Part shown: piece after piece, positions 42,256 to 50,939 of the stretch
How the letters are laid out: every line of letters starts with the position of its first letter
Numbering within the stretch: the first letter of the stretch is position 1
From: Gaiellasilicea sp963761905
GTDB lineage: Bacteria > Actinomycetota > Thermoleophilia > Gaiellales > Gaiellaceae
Reading direction: 5' to 3'
DNA length: 64,000 nucleotides
Assembly (NCBI GenBank): GCA_963761905.1
Contig: CAVXIQ010000001.1
Location: forward strand, 292,869-356,868
Made by a program: the position numbers and the translations under genes
Notes under the pieces: generated by a model
What the model was told of the DNA's origin: nothing
Seen by the model: the letters and a program-made list of their open reading frames with translations, nothing else
Databases searched by the model: none

Positions 42256-43755
42256 CTAGGCGAACGAGGGCAGCGCCGAGCGAAGCTTGTCGGCCACTGC
42301 CTCGAGCTCGATCGGCGCGCCGGTCACGTCCTTGAGCAGCTCGTCCGCGGTCGGCTGCTGGCCGAGCTCCCACAGCTCCTTCAGGAGCGAGCCCGCCTCC
42401 CGCCGGCTGAACCAGTCGCTCCCGAACTCCTCGCGCAGGAAGGTGGAGAGCTGCGCCTCGAAAGCCCACGAGCGGAGGTAGGACGTGCAGTAGTAGCCCG
42501 GATCGATGTCGGAGAGGTAGTCCGTGCCGCTCGGCTCGATCTTGACCGCGTCGCCGAGCAGCTCGACGTAGCGGCTCCGCATCGCCGTCGGATCGGCGGC
42601 GGCATGGAACTCGAGCTCGTAGAGCAGCTTCGCCGAGTAGCGACGGACGAAGAAGAGGAGGTTGACCGCCGCCTCGGCCGCGAACTCCTGCGGCTTCGGG
42701 ACGTTGAGCATCCGTGTCAGCCAGCCAGGGTCGTCCACGAGATGCTGGAGCAGCATCGCCCAACCCTCGGTGACGGCGTTGTCCCCGAGCCGCTTCTCCT
42801 CCATCTGCAGGCTGGGCGAGGTGAAGGCGAAGTGCTCGGTGTGCCCCGCCTCGTGGAAGAGCGCGCGCCAGTCGTCCGGCCCGCCCATCGGCTGGATCAC
42901 GAGCATCACCTTGCCGGGCACCTCGATCGGGGCGCAGAAGGCACGCGGCGTCTTCGTCGGGCGCGCCTCGACGTCGAGGTGGACGTTCGATTGCGAATCG
43001 AGGTCGATCCCGAGGTCGGCGAGCGTCCCCCGCAGCGCCGGCAGCATCCGGTCTGCCGGGAAGGCCGCGTCCCAGCTCGAGCCGCGGAAGAAGCGCGCGA
43101 GGTCGTAGCGCTCGGCCTCGGCGAGGCCGACTCCGACCTGTTCGCGGAGCGCTCGATCCATCGAGGCCTCGTAGAGGCTCTCCGTCGAGTCGAGGAACGA
43201 CCGGCACTGAGCGGCAAGCCCTTCCAGCTCGAGCGCGAGCCGGTCGCGGTAGAGGAGGAAGTAGTTGTCCGCCCCGAGCGCTGGAACCGCCTGCTGCGTC
43301 GTCGCGACCGCATCGAGGTAGAGCGGGTTCAGATGTTCCTCCGTGAGCTCGTTGCGCGACTGCTCGAGTCGGGCCCTTGTCGGGCGATCCGGCTCGTTCG
43401 CAATCGTCGGCCTCAGCATCCTGTAGCCGATCGTCTCGCCCTCGTGCGCGACCTCGAGCGTCGCCTCGAGCGCCGCGATCCGCTCCGCGTGCTCGCGCGT
43501 CAGCTCGCCGAGATAGCCCTCGCAGCCGAAGCGGAAGAGCTCGAGATTGTCGCGGCCCTGGACGGCCGAGCCGACCCGCTTGACCGTCTCGAGGTCGGTG
43601 AGATCGGCATGCCGCTCGTAGATCGGTCGCAGCTCGAAGTCGGGCTTGTGCCCGGCGAAGTGGAGGTAGTACTCCTCGTCGAGCTCTGCCAGGAAGCGGT
43701 CGGCTCCCTCGCGGTAGCTGTCGAGCTCGCGCTCGGTGGGGACTGGCTCGCTCAC
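42256..43755 (-). CDS. M3-like zinc metallopeptidase
   Basis: A 499-residue protein from GTG 43753-43755. The catalytic zinc motif is LFHEAGHTEHFAF (H-E-x-x-H near residue 301), with the third ligand candidate in GDNAVTEGWAMLLQHL downstream. The rest is helical, as in M3/M32-type peptidases, and the final part is YYCTSYLRSWAFEAQLSTFLREEFGSDWF. It has no signal peptide, so it would act on peptides in the cytoplasm. It is divergent from the YjbQ-type gene across 19 bases. Confidence 0.8.
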   Translation of the reverse strand: MSEPVPTERELDSYREGADRFLAELDEEYYLHFAGHKPDFELRPIYERHADLTDLETVKRVGSAVQGRDNLELFRFGCEGYLGELTREHAERIAALEATLEVAHEGETIGYRMLRPTIANEPDRPTRARLEQSRNELTEEHLNPLYLDAVATTQQAVPALGADNYFLLYRDRLALELEGLAAQCRSFLDSTESLYEASMDRALREQVGVGLAEAERYDLARFFRGSSWDAAFPADRMLPALRGTLADLGIDLDSQSNVHLDVEARPTKTPRAFCAPIEVPGKVMLVIQPMGGPDDWRALFHEAGHTEHFAFTSPSLQMEEKRLGDNAVTEGWAMLLQHLVDDPGWLTRMLNVPKPQEFAAEAAVNLLFFVRRYSAKLLYELEFHAAADPTAMRSRYVELLGDAVKIEPSGTDYLSDIDPGYYCTSYLRSWAFEAQLSTFLREEFGSDWFSRREAGSLLKELWELGQQPTADELLKDVTGAPIELEAVADKLRSALPSFA

Positions 43756-43774
43756 GCGGCCTAGGATACGCGCC

Positions 43775-44173
43775 GTGCGCGAGTTCACCGTCACGACCCA
43801 GCGGCGCAGCCAGCTCGTCGACATCACCGAGCTCGTCAAGGCGGCGGCCGGCCCGCTCGACGGTGCTGCCGCTGCGCTCGTCTACGTGCCTCACACGACG
43901 GCCGGGCTGACGATCAACGAGCACGCCGATCCCGCGGTGGCACGCGATTTCGAGACCGCCCTCGAGCGGATCGTGTCCGAGGAGTGGCCGTGGGAGCATC
44001 TCGAGGAGGGGGAGGAGAACGCGCCGACGCATATCCGCGCGGCCTTCATGGGCTCCGACGTGCTCGTGCCGGTCAGAGACGGGAAGCTCGCGCTCGGCAC
44101 CTGGCAGGGGATCTTCTTCTGCGAGTTCGACGGCCCGCGCGAGAGATCTGTCTACGTGACGACACTCGGATGA
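43775..44173 (+). CDS. YjbQ/UPF0047 family protein
   Basis: A 132-residue protein from GTG 43775. The family core is YVPHTTAGLTINEHADPAVARDFETALERIV (about residues 37-66), with THIRAAFMGSDVLVPVRDGKLALGTWQGIFFCEFDGPRERSVYV at the end. These proteins form a trimeric fold and have been linked to a secondary thiamine-phosphate synthase activity, though the physiological role is not settled. It precedes the ABC transporter pair. Confidence 0.92.
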   Translation: MREFTVTTQRRSQLVDITELVKAAAGPLDGAAAALVYVPHTTAGLTINEHADPAVARDFETALERIVSEEWPWEHLEEGEENAPTHIRAAFMGSDVLVPVRDGKLALGTWQGIFFCEFDGPRERSVYVTTLG

Positions 44174-44192
44174 ACGAGGGCAGGAGCCTGGT

Positions 44193-45080
44193 TTGATCGA
44201 GGTCACGGGGCTGAGCAAGCGGTTCGGCAAGACGCAGGCCGTATCGAGGCTCAGCTTTCGCGTCGAACCCGGCACGATCACGGGCTTTCTCGGTCCGAAC
44301 GGCGCCGGCAAGTCGACCACATTGCGCGCAGTGCTCGGGCTCGTGCACCCCGATGCGGGAGGCGCAACGGTGCTCGGAGTTCACTATCGCGAGCTCGATC
44401 GTCCGATCCACCGGGTCGGCGCCGTGCTCGAGGCGAGCGAGGTGCATCCGGGCCGGTCGGGAAGGAATCATCTCCGGGTGCTCGCGGCCGCGGCGGGCAT
44501 TCCCCGCTCCCGGGTCGACGAGGTGCTCGCCCTCGTCGAGCTGACCTCTGCGGCGAAGAAGCGCGTGAAGGGCTACTCGTTGGGGATGCGCCAGCGGCTC
44601 GGGCTCGCCACAGCGCTGCTCGGCGACCCCGAGGTGCTCGTGCTCGACGAGCCCGCGAACGGCCTCGATCCGGCGGGAGTCAGGTGGCTACGCGACCTCC
44701 TGCGCTCGCTCGCGGCCGACGGTCGCACGATTCTCGTCTCGAGCCATGTCCTCGCCGAGGTCGCTCAGACCGTCGATCGAGTCGTGATCATTCACCGCGG
44801 CTCGCTCATTCAGCAGGCGTCGATCGCGGAGGTGCTGGCAGGCGCGCAGGGAGCGACGCGCGTGCAGACCCCCGATTCCGCGAGGTTGCGAGAGCTGTTG
44901 GCCGCCGAAGGAGCCACGGTCACGGCGGTGGACGAGCAAACGCTGGCGGTCGACCTCGCGCCGGCGCAGGTCGGCGAGCTCGCTGCGGCGAACGCGATCG
45001 TCCTCCACGAGCTCACGGTCGAGCGTGCGACGCTCGAGGAGGTCTTCCTCGAGCTGACCGGCGGGGAAACGACCCAGTGA
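44193..45080 (+). CDS. ABC transporter ATP-binding protein
   Basis: A 295-residue ATPase starting at TTG 44193 with CAGGAG six bases upstream. Walker A is GPNGAGKSTTLRAVLG, the Q-loop region is GAVLEASEVHPGRSGRNHL, the signature is YSLGMRQRLGLATALLG, Walker B is VLVLDEPANGLDPAG and the switch His is VSSHVLAEVAQ. The C-terminal part (TRVQTPDSARLRELLAAEGATVTAVDEQTLAVDL) is the regulatory extension of the DrrA/CcmA-type family. Its stop overlaps the permease start in GTGA. Confidence 0.95.
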   Translation: MIEVTGLSKRFGKTQAVSRLSFRVEPGTITGFLGPNGAGKSTTLRAVLGLVHPDAGGATVLGVHYRELDRPIHRVGAVLEASEVHPGRSGRNHLRVLAAAAGIPRSRVDEVLALVELTSAAKKRVKGYSLGMRQRLGLATALLGDPEVLVLDEPANGLDPAGVRWLRDLLRSLAADGRTILVSSHVLAEVAQTVDRVVIIHRGSLIQQASIAEVLAGAQGATRVQTPDSARLRELLAAEGATVTAVDEQTLAVDLAPAQVGELAAANAIVLHELTVERATLEEVFLELTGGETTQ

Positions 45081-45826
45081 CCGCCCTCGTCCGCTCGGAG
45101 TTGCTGAAGATCCGCACGGTTCGCTCGTTCTGGGCGTATCTGATCGTGATCGTTGCCTTCACGGCGCTCGCCGTCGCGGCCCAGATCGGATCCGCCGAGA
45201 GCCTGGAGCGCGGGACCGTCGACTTCCAGTCCGACCTCGTCGCGACCGCGGGAATCGCGCTCCTCCTCTCCGTCATCCTCGGGATCACGCTCGTGACCAC
45301 CGAGTTTCGCTTCGGCACGGTGACGCCGACGTTCCTCGTCGCGCCCAAGCGCGAGCTCGTGCTCGCGGCGAAGGCGATCGCGGCCATCGCGCTCGCGATC
45401 GGGTTCGCGCTCCTCTCGCTGTTCGTCATCGCCGTGATCGCGCTTCCGTGGCTCGCGAGCGTCGATGCCGAGACGAATGTGCTCGACGGCGAGATCGGCT
45501 CCGTTGCGGCCGAGCAGATCCTGTCGGCGATCCTCTGGGCTCTGATGGGCGTCGCGATCGGCGCCATCGTCCAGAGCCAGGTGGCGGCACTCGTCGGCAC
45601 CCTCGTCTGGATCTTCATCGGCGAGACGCTCTTGATCGGGGCATTCGGACTCCTCGATCTCGACGGGGCGTCGGCCTACCTGCCCTTCCAGGCGCTCGAT
45701 GCGGCCGACGGGTCGGGCGGCGGCGAGCTGCTCTCGTATTGGCCGGGCGTCGCGGTCTCGCTCGCGTGGATCGCTGCACTGGGGCTGGCCGGGACCGAGC
45801 GCGCTCGCCGGCGCGACATCACCTAG
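45077..45826 (+). CDS. ABC-2 type permease
   Basis: A 249-residue membrane protein from GTG 45077 with about six helices. These include FWAYLIVIVAFTALAVAA, GIALLLSVILGITLVTTEFRFGTVTPTFL (the conserved E-F-R-x-G-T-x-x-P motif), AIAAIALAIGFALLSLFVIAVIALPWL, LWALMGVAIGAIVQSQVAALVGTLVWIFI and VAVSLAWIAALGLAGT. With the ATPase just upstream it forms an export transporter. The substrate is unknown. Confidence 0.9.
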   Translation: MTALVRSELLKIRTVRSFWAYLIVIVAFTALAVAAQIGSAESLERGTVDFQSDLVATAGIALLLSVILGITLVTTEFRFGTVTPTFLVAPKRELVLAAKAIAAIALAIGFALLSLFVIAVIALPWLASVDAETNVLDGEIGSVAAEQILSAILWALMGVAIGAIVQSQVAALVGTLVWIFIGETLLIGAFGLLDLDGASAYLPFQALDAADGSGGGELLSYWPGVAVSLAWIAALGLAGTERARRRDIT

Positions 45827-45832
45827 CGGCCG

Positions 45833-46120
45833 CTAGCGCTCGAGCGCCTCGATCAGCGCGTCGACCTCGAGCAGCTCGAGCGACTGCAGCTTCGCGCTCC
45901 CGCGCGCGCCGAGCGCGAGCGAGACCTTCGCGATCGCGGCAGAGTCGGGCGCCTCGACGATGTTGACGAAGTCGTACTCGCCGATCGTCGCCCACTGGTG
46001 CAGTACCTTCGCTCCGAGCTCCTCGACGTCCCGGTTGACCTCGCGCAGCCGCGCCGGATTTGCCTTCAGCGTCTGCACGCCCTGGGCGGTGAGCTTCGTC
46101 AGCATCAGATACGTCGGCAT
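45833..46120 (-). CDS. GYD domain protein
   Basis: A 95-residue protein with the GYD-type opening MPTYLMLTKLTAQGVQTLKANPARL, the central HQWATIGEYDFVNIVEAPDSAAIAKVSLALG (the family is named for a G-x-Y-D turn) and SAKLQSLELLEVDALIEAL. It is a small ferredoxin-like fold protein of unknown role. Its start codon sits directly against the next gene's stop on the same strand, suggesting co-transcription with the membrane protein gene upstream. Confidence 0.88.
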   Translation of the reverse strand: MPTYLMLTKLTAQGVQTLKANPARLREVNRDVEELGAKVLHQWATIGEYDFVNIVEAPDSAAIAKVSLALGARGSAKLQSLELLEVDALIEALER

Positions 46121-46810
46121 CTACCGCTCCTTCGGTCGGGGGCTCGATCGTACTCTCGCCGCCTGGTCGACGTACACGACGGCGCCGCCGACGAAGAGGA
46201 GCGGCGAGACGACGAGATCGGCCAGCGCCAGGGCCACTCGCTCGCCGGAGTCGCCGAGGTCGCGGAGCAGGAGGACGAGCATCAGCTTCACGAGCCCGAA
46301 GAGGAGCACGAGCGTCGCGAGCGAGGCGAGCGCGTGGATGTAGTCGGCTCGGGCGAGCTCGAGCGCGCGGCGCAGCGCCGCCCGGAGCGGTGGCCGCTCG
46401 AGCGCGAGCACCGGCACGACGAGCCCGATGAGCGCGAGCCACGCGATCGCCGGCAGGACGTAGATCAACGTCAGGAACGCCGCCGGAATCCAGACGAGGA
46501 TCCCGACCGCGATCGCCTTGACTGCGGCGCGCGCCTCGACGCGAGTCTCCGTGACCAGCGACGAGGCACGGACGAATGCCGTCGCCATCAGGGGAGCGCC
46601 GCCGGCGAGAACGAGCGCCTGCACGGTTGTCGAGCGGCCGGCCGAGATCTGGTTGATCGCGGCGACGGCGAGCCCGAGCGGGAGGACTGCCCAGAAGCGT
46701 TGCCCGTAGAAGCGGATGCTCTCGGCCACGACCTGGCCCACGGTTCGGCTCTCTGGCGGGAGCGGTGCCGGCAGCGGCTCGTCCTTGCTCGGATAGCGCG
46801 GCCGGGCCAC
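46121..46810 (-). CDS. multi-pass membrane protein of unknown function
   Basis: A 229-residue membrane protein with a cytoplasmic start (PRYPSKDEPLPAPLPPESRTVGQVVAESIRFYGQRF) and about five or six helices. These include FWAVLPLGLAVAAINQI, AIAVGILVWIPAAFLTLIYVLPAIAWLALIGLVVPVLAL, ASLATLVLLFGLVKLMLVLLL and VALALADLVVSPLLFVGGAVVYV. The internal A-L-R-R-A-L-E-L-A-R-A-D-Y-x-x-A-L pattern resembles the glycerophosphodiester phosphodiesterase membrane domain group (YciC-like). The role is unknown. Confidence 0.72.
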   Translation of the reverse strand: MARPRYPSKDEPLPAPLPPESRTVGQVVAESIRFYGQRFWAVLPLGLAVAAINQISAGRSTTVQALVLAGGAPLMATAFVRASSLVTETRVEARAAVKAIAVGILVWIPAAFLTLIYVLPAIAWLALIGLVVPVLALERPPLRAALRRALELARADYIHALASLATLVLLFGLVKLMLVLLLRDLGDSGERVALALADLVVSPLLFVGGAVVYVDQAARVRSSPRPKER

Positions 46811-46821
46811 GGGGGCGGAGG

Positions 46822-47361
46822 CTACTCGCGCGCCGCGGCCACGAGCCGGGGAAGGAGCTCGGCGAGCCGCGCGAACGCCTCCTCGAAGCGCCAGAGCGCG
46901 CGATCGGGCTCGCCGAGCTCGTTCGAGACGACGCGCGCCTCGACCGCCGGGACGCCCGCCAGCTCCGCCGCGCGGAGGACGGCGAAGCCTTCCATCGCCT
47001 CGACGTCGGTGCTGCCGCCTCCGACGCGGGCGCTCGTTCCAATCGGAGCGACGTGAGCGTCGGGAAAGGCGGCCCGTAGTTTCAGGAGAAGCGCGGCCTC
47101 AGGCAGTACGCGTGCCGTGACGAACGGCCCCGCCGCGTCGCAGTAGATCGCCTCCGAGCCGAGCACGAGCCCCAGCGGCTCGATCCCGAGCGCGCCGGCG
47201 ATCCCGACCTGGAGGACGGCGGCCGGTCGCCGTTCGGCGAGAGCGCGCGCCGTCGCCGCAGCCGCCTCGACCGGCCCGATCCCGCACACGAGCAGCTCGG
47301 CTCCGTCCACCGGCACGAGCTCGCGCTCGGTCGCCGCGACGACGAGGACGCCGCTCTGCAA
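46822..47361 (-). CDS. mqnB: futalosine hydrolase-type nucleosidase
   Basis: A 179-residue protein of the MTA/SAH nucleosidase fold. It has LVVAATERELVPVDGAELLVCGIGPVEAAAATARAL, QVGIAGALG and the catalytic region TDVEAMEGFAVLRAAELAGVPAVEARVVSNELGEPDRALWRFEEA. In futalosine hydrolases the V-E-x-M-E-G and the V-S-N-x-x-G-x-x-D-R segments are characteristic. It would release the base from futalosine in the alternative menaquinone pathway. No other mqn genes are in the window, so a related nucleosidase role is possible. The stop is followed closely by the oligopeptidase gene upstream on the same strand. Confidence 0.8.
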   Translation of the reverse strand: MQSGVLVVAATERELVPVDGAELLVCGIGPVEAAAATARALAERRPAAVLQVGIAGALGIEPLGLVLGSEAIYCDAAGPFVTARVLPEAALLLKLRAAFPDAHVAPIGTSARVGGGSTDVEAMEGFAVLRAAELAGVPAVEARVVSNELGEPDRALWRFEEAFARLAELLPRLVAAARE

Positions 47362-49153
47362 TCAGTCGAGCTCGGCCGCGAGCGCCTCGGCCTCGTCCAC
47401 CAACGCGCCGATCGCGTCGACGCCTGCGGCCCAGAAGCTCGGATCGCCGAGGTCGAAGCCGAGCCGGGAGGCGAGCTCCGCCGGCGGCGCCGACCCACCC
47501 GCGCGCAAGAGATCGAGGTAGGGCTCGACGAGCGACTCGCCCTCCTCCTGGTAGCGCCTGTAGATCGCCAGCGAGAAGAGATAGCCGAACGCGTACGCAT
47601 AGACGTAGCCGGGCGAGCCGATGAAATGCGGCACGTAGCTCCACCAGAGCCCGTAGTTCTCCGTCACCTCGACCGAGTCGGCGAACAGCCGCTCCTGCTC
47701 GGCCCGCCAGAGCTCCGAGATCCGTTCGACCGGCAACTCGCCCTCCTCGCGCCGGTCGGTATGGATCGCGTGCTCGAAGCGGTTGAGCGCGATCTGGCGG
47801 AAGACCGTCGCGATCGTGTCCTCGAGCCGGCCGACCAGGAGGTCGAGGCGGGCGCGCGGGTCGTCCTCCCGCTCCATCAGCTTCTCGAATGTCAGTGCCT
47901 CGGCGAAGACGGAGGCCGTCTCGGCGAGCGTCAGCGGCGTCGAGGCGTTCAGGAGCCCGAGATCCTGCGCGAGCACTCCGTGCAGGCCGTGGCCGAGCTC
48001 GTGCGCGAGCGTGAGCACGCTGCGCCGCTCGCCGGCGTAGTTCATCAGCACGTAGGGGTGGACGTCCGGGACGAGCGTCGCGCAGAAGGCGCCCAGGATC
48101 TTGCCCGGCCGAGGCGGCGCGTCGATCCAGTCGCGCTCGAAGAAACGGCCGACGATCTCGCCCGCGAGAGGCGAGAAGCCGTCGAACGACTCGAGCACGA
48201 GCGCCTCGGGCCTCGTCCCACGGGATCGTCCCGGGCGTTTCCTGGAGCGGGGCGAAGCGGTCGTAGTCGGCCAGTCGCGGGAGGCCGAGCAGCTTCGCCT
48301 TCAGCGCGTAGAAGCGCTGGGGGACGTCGTAGCGCCCGACGATCGTGTCGACGAGGCTCTCGACGGCGTCGTCGGGGATCTCGTTGGAGAGGTTGCGGGC
48401 CGAGATCCACGTGTCGTAACCGCGTAGCCGATCCTCGATCGAGCGCTCGCTCAGGATCGTGTTGAGGATGTAGCCGCGCGTGCGCAATCCGGGACGCAGC
48501 GTCTCGGTGACGGCCTCCGCCACCGCCGCCCGCTCGCTCTGCTCGGTGAGGCGCGCGAGCTGGGCCAGCGCGGTGTCGAGCGAGACGCTTTCGCCATCGA
48601 GGGAGACCGAAAGGTCGGCGAGCAGCTCGCTGAAGAGGCGCCCCCAGGCGCTCGAGCCGGTGAGGCTCTTCTCGGCCGAGATCCTCTCCTCGGGCTCGCT
48701 GAGGAGGTGCGGGCGGTAGCGCCGCTCCGAGCGGAGGACCGAGGCGTAGCGCTCGAGCGCGGGATCGGCGAGCAGCGCCTCGGCGACCTCGTCGTCCAGT
48801 CCGGCCCACTCGAGATCGAAGAAGAGGAGCGCCGTCTCGATCTGGGTGTTCTGCTCGCGCACCTTCTGCGCGAGTGCGCCACGGCTCTGGTCGGAGGAGT
48901 CGGCGGCAAGCCGGAGCCGGGCGTACGCCTCGACCCGGGTCGCGATCGAGCGCAGCCGCTCGGCCTCGGCGACGGCGTCGTTCAGCTCCTGCGCGGAGAG
49001 CTCGCCGAGCCTGCCGCGGTAGCGCTCCCGGAAGGCGTTCGCGCCGGCTGCGGCCTCGTCGAGGTGCTCCTGGAGGCGCGGATCGTCGGGGCGCTCGTAG
49101 AGGTCGTCGAGGTTCCACTCGACCTGCTCGGCTCCGGTGACGGTCGCGCTCAC
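47362..49153 (-). CDS. pepF: oligoendopeptidase F, M3B family (frameshifted)
   Basis: From GTG 49151-49153 the first part reads SATVTGAEQVEWNLDDLYERPDDPRLQEHL and, later, KLLGLPRLADYDRFAPLQETPGTIPWDEA, the usual PepF N-terminal and linker regions. One extra C near 48209 moves the frame; removing it gives EALVLESFDGFSPLAGEIVGRFFERDWID. The catalytic zinc site then appears as LTLAHELGHGLHGVLAQ (H-E-x-x-H near residue 385), with the third Glu in ETASVFAEALTFEKLM. About 597 residues. It degrades small peptides in the cytoplasm. The gene is immediately upstream of the mqnB-type gene. Confidence 0.88.
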
Positions 49154-49181
49154 GGCCGACAACCTATCGTGCGGGCTACGC

Positions 49182-49955
49182 ATGGGTGCAGCCGTAGACA
49201 TCGAGGGCCGGACAGCCCTCGTGACCGGCGCGGCGTCGGGAATCGGGCTCGCGACCGCGAGACGGCTCGCTGCGGCGGGCGCTCGCGTCGTCGTCAGCGA
49301 TCGCGCCGGCGCCGCCCTCGATGCCGTCGCTGCCGAGCTTCCCGGAGCCAGAGCGGTCGCCGCCGATCTCACCGACCGAGTGGAGGTCGCGCGTCTCGTC
49401 ACGGAGGCCGGCGACGTCCAGATCCTCGTCAACAACGCCGGTCTCCAGCACGTCAGCCCGCTCGAGGACTTTCCGGAGGAGGCGTGGGACACGATCCTCG
49501 CCGTCATGCTGACGGCGCCGTTCCTGCTCGCGAAGGCGTTCCTCCCCGGGATGCTCGAGGCCGGCTTCGGCCGGGTGCTCAACATCGCCTCGGTGCACGG
49601 GATCGTCGCTTCGCCGTACAAGGCGGCCTACGTCTCGGCCAAGCACGGCCTCCTCGGCCTGACGAAGACGATCGCGCTCGAGGCCGCAGCCCGCTGCCCG
49701 GACGTGACCGCGCACGCCATCTGTCCCTCCTACGTCCGCACGCCCCTCGTCGAGGAGCAGATCGCGGCTCAGGCGCGCGCCCACGGAATCGACGAGGAGC
49801 GCGTCCTCACCGAGATCCTCCTCGCCGAGAACGCCGTCAAGCGGCTGCTCGAGCCGGACGAGGTCGCCGCCGCCGTCGAGTACCTGTGCGGCGCCGGTGC
49901 CTGGGCGCTGACCGGCAGCGTCTTTCCGATGGACGCCGGCCGGCTCGCTCACTAG
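49182..49955 (+). CDS. short-chain dehydrogenase, 3-hydroxybutyrate dehydrogenase-like
   Basis: A 257-residue SDR from ATG 49182. The Rossmann cofactor motif is ALVTGAASGIGLATARRLAAAGARVVVSDRAG, NNAGLQ marks the adenine-binding turn, and the catalytic Ser-Tyr-Lys are in NIASVHGIVASPYKAAYVSAKHGLLGL (S, Y-x-x-x-K). The H-A-I-C-P-S-Y-V-R-T-P-L-V-E-E-Q-I segment resembles 3-hydroxybutyrate dehydrogenases. It uses NAD(H). It is divergent from pepF. Confidence 0.88.
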   Translation: MGAAVDIEGRTALVTGAASGIGLATARRLAAAGARVVVSDRAGAALDAVAAELPGARAVAADLTDRVEVARLVTEAGDVQILVNNAGLQHVSPLEDFPEEAWDTILAVMLTAPFLLAKAFLPGMLEAGFGRVLNIASVHGIVASPYKAAYVSAKHGLLGLTKTIALEAAARCPDVTAHAICPSYVRTPLVEEQIAAQARAHGIDEERVLTEILLAENAVKRLLEPDEVAAAVEYLCGAGAWALTGSVFPMDAGRLAH

Positions 49956-49964
49956 ATTCGGTCG

Positions 49965-50249
49965 ATGAGGAGCCTCTTCGGAGCCGGTGTGGCGGCTCTC
50001 GTGCTGGCGGCAGCCGGCTGTGGCGGCGGGAACGAGTATCCGGAGGCCGTCGAGCAGGAGTTCATGACGAGCTGTCTGGCCGGGCAGGGCGCCTCCGCCA
50101 CTCGTTGCCGCTGCTACTTCGAGGGGCTCGAAGACGAGTTCTCCTACGACGAGCTGAAGCAGGCGGAGGCAGGCCTGCTGACGGGCAAGCAGGCTCCTGA
50201 GGAGATCGCGGAGAAGCTCGTCGACGTCGTCTCCGACTGCGTCGAGTAG
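49965..50249 (+). CDS. small lipoprotein
   Basis: A 94-residue protein: signal MRSLFGAGVAALVLAAAGCGG (lipobox A-A-G-C), then a helical acidic domain with five cysteines (SCLAGQGASATRCRCYFEGLEDEFSYDELKQAEAGLLTGKQAPEEIAEKLVDVVSDCVE). It lies outside the membrane. It starts nine bases after the dehydrogenase gene. The function is not known; the cysteines may form disulfides. Confidence 0.72.
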   Translation: MRSLFGAGVAALVLAAAGCGGGNEYPEAVEQEFMTSCLAGQGASATRCRCYFEGLEDEFSYDELKQAEAGLLTGKQAPEEIAEKLVDVVSDCVE

Positions 50250-50285
50250 ACCTCAGGCGGCACGGCCGGGACCTACCTGCACTGA

Positions 50286-50305
50286 GGGTGCGGTCAGCCG
50301 CACTC
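50286..50305 (+). terminator. weak hairpin after the lipoprotein gene
   Basis: GTGCGG (50288-50293) pairs with CCGCAC (50298-50303) over a four-base loop, extendable by a G-U and a G-C pair. No T-run follows. It may end the dehydrogenase-lipoprotein transcript. The remaining 50250-50500 intergenic bases show nothing else I could support. Confidence 0.3.
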
Positions 50306-50501
50306 GAAAAGGCCTGTCGGCCGAATCGCGCGGGCCAGCTCGCCGCGACAAGCTGCACGCACAGAACGTCGAGCCAGGAACGGCCCCGCGGCACACTCCT
50401 CGGTCGCCACTCCCTCTCCGGCCTTCCCGCTCCGCTCCCACCCAGACGCGCCCGGCCCTCCCCGGGCGCGTCGCTCTGCCCGAACCTGCGATGCTCCGGC
50501 C

Positions 50502-50885
50502 TTGGACGGCTACGACATCTTCCACGCGGACGAGCTCGACTGGAAGCCGCGGCGTGAGGGCGATCCTCGCCTCGCGGCCGAGCTTTCGCACGGCCTGACC
50601 AAGTCGCGCGCGAACCTCTTTCGCTACCCGCCCGGGGCGGTCGGCCGCCGGCACATCGACCCGATCCAGGAGGAGGTCTTCGTCGTCCTCGAGGGGACGC
50701 TGACGATCGACATGGGGGAGGGCGACTCGCCGGAGCGGCACGAGCTCGCGAAGGGGAGCGTCCTCGTCGTCCGGCCCGGGACGGCGCTCCAGCTCTCGAA
50801 CCGCGGCGACGAGGAGCTGCAGCTCTTCATCTACGGCGCGCCACCCGAGCGCGGCGAAACGACCTTCCTGCCGCCGCTCGGATAA
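50502..50885 (+). CDS. cupin domain protein
   Basis: A 127-residue single cupin from TTG 50502. The metal motif is PGAVGRRHIDPIQEEVFVVLEGTLTIDMGEG, i.e. G-x-x-x-x-x-H-x-x-x-x-x-E-x-F-V-V, and the second motif is GSVLVVRPGTALQLSNRGDEELQLFIYGAPP. The second motif lacks a usual His. It is soluble. It lies just before the terminator that ends the accessory cluster on the opposite strand, so any functional link to it is only by location. Confidence 0.75.
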   Translation: MDGYDIFHADELDWKPRREGDPRLAAELSHGLTKSRANLFRYPPGAVGRRHIDPIQEEVFVVLEGTLTIDMGEGDSPERHELAKGSVLVVRPGTALQLSNRGDEELQLFIYGAPPERGETTFLPPLG

Positions 50886-50893
50886 GTGGGAAG

Positions 50894-50923
50894 CGGCCGA
50901 GGCGGGCGAACCCGCCCCGGCCG
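50894..50923 (-). terminator. hairpin after the first PAP2/haloperoxidase gene
   Basis: CGGCCG-A-GGCGGG pairs with CCCGCC-C-CGGCCG around a four-base loop (GCGAA region). It is followed by TTTG on the plus side and serves both convergent genes. A closely related hairpin follows the second haloperoxidase gene at 55436-55463. Confidence 0.6.
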
Positions 50924-50939
50924 TTTGCCCTAGCTAGGG

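Noticed and set aside
42182..44320. 712-codon minus-strand frame
   Set aside because: An out-of-phase shadow of the M3-like peptidase with no domain pattern.
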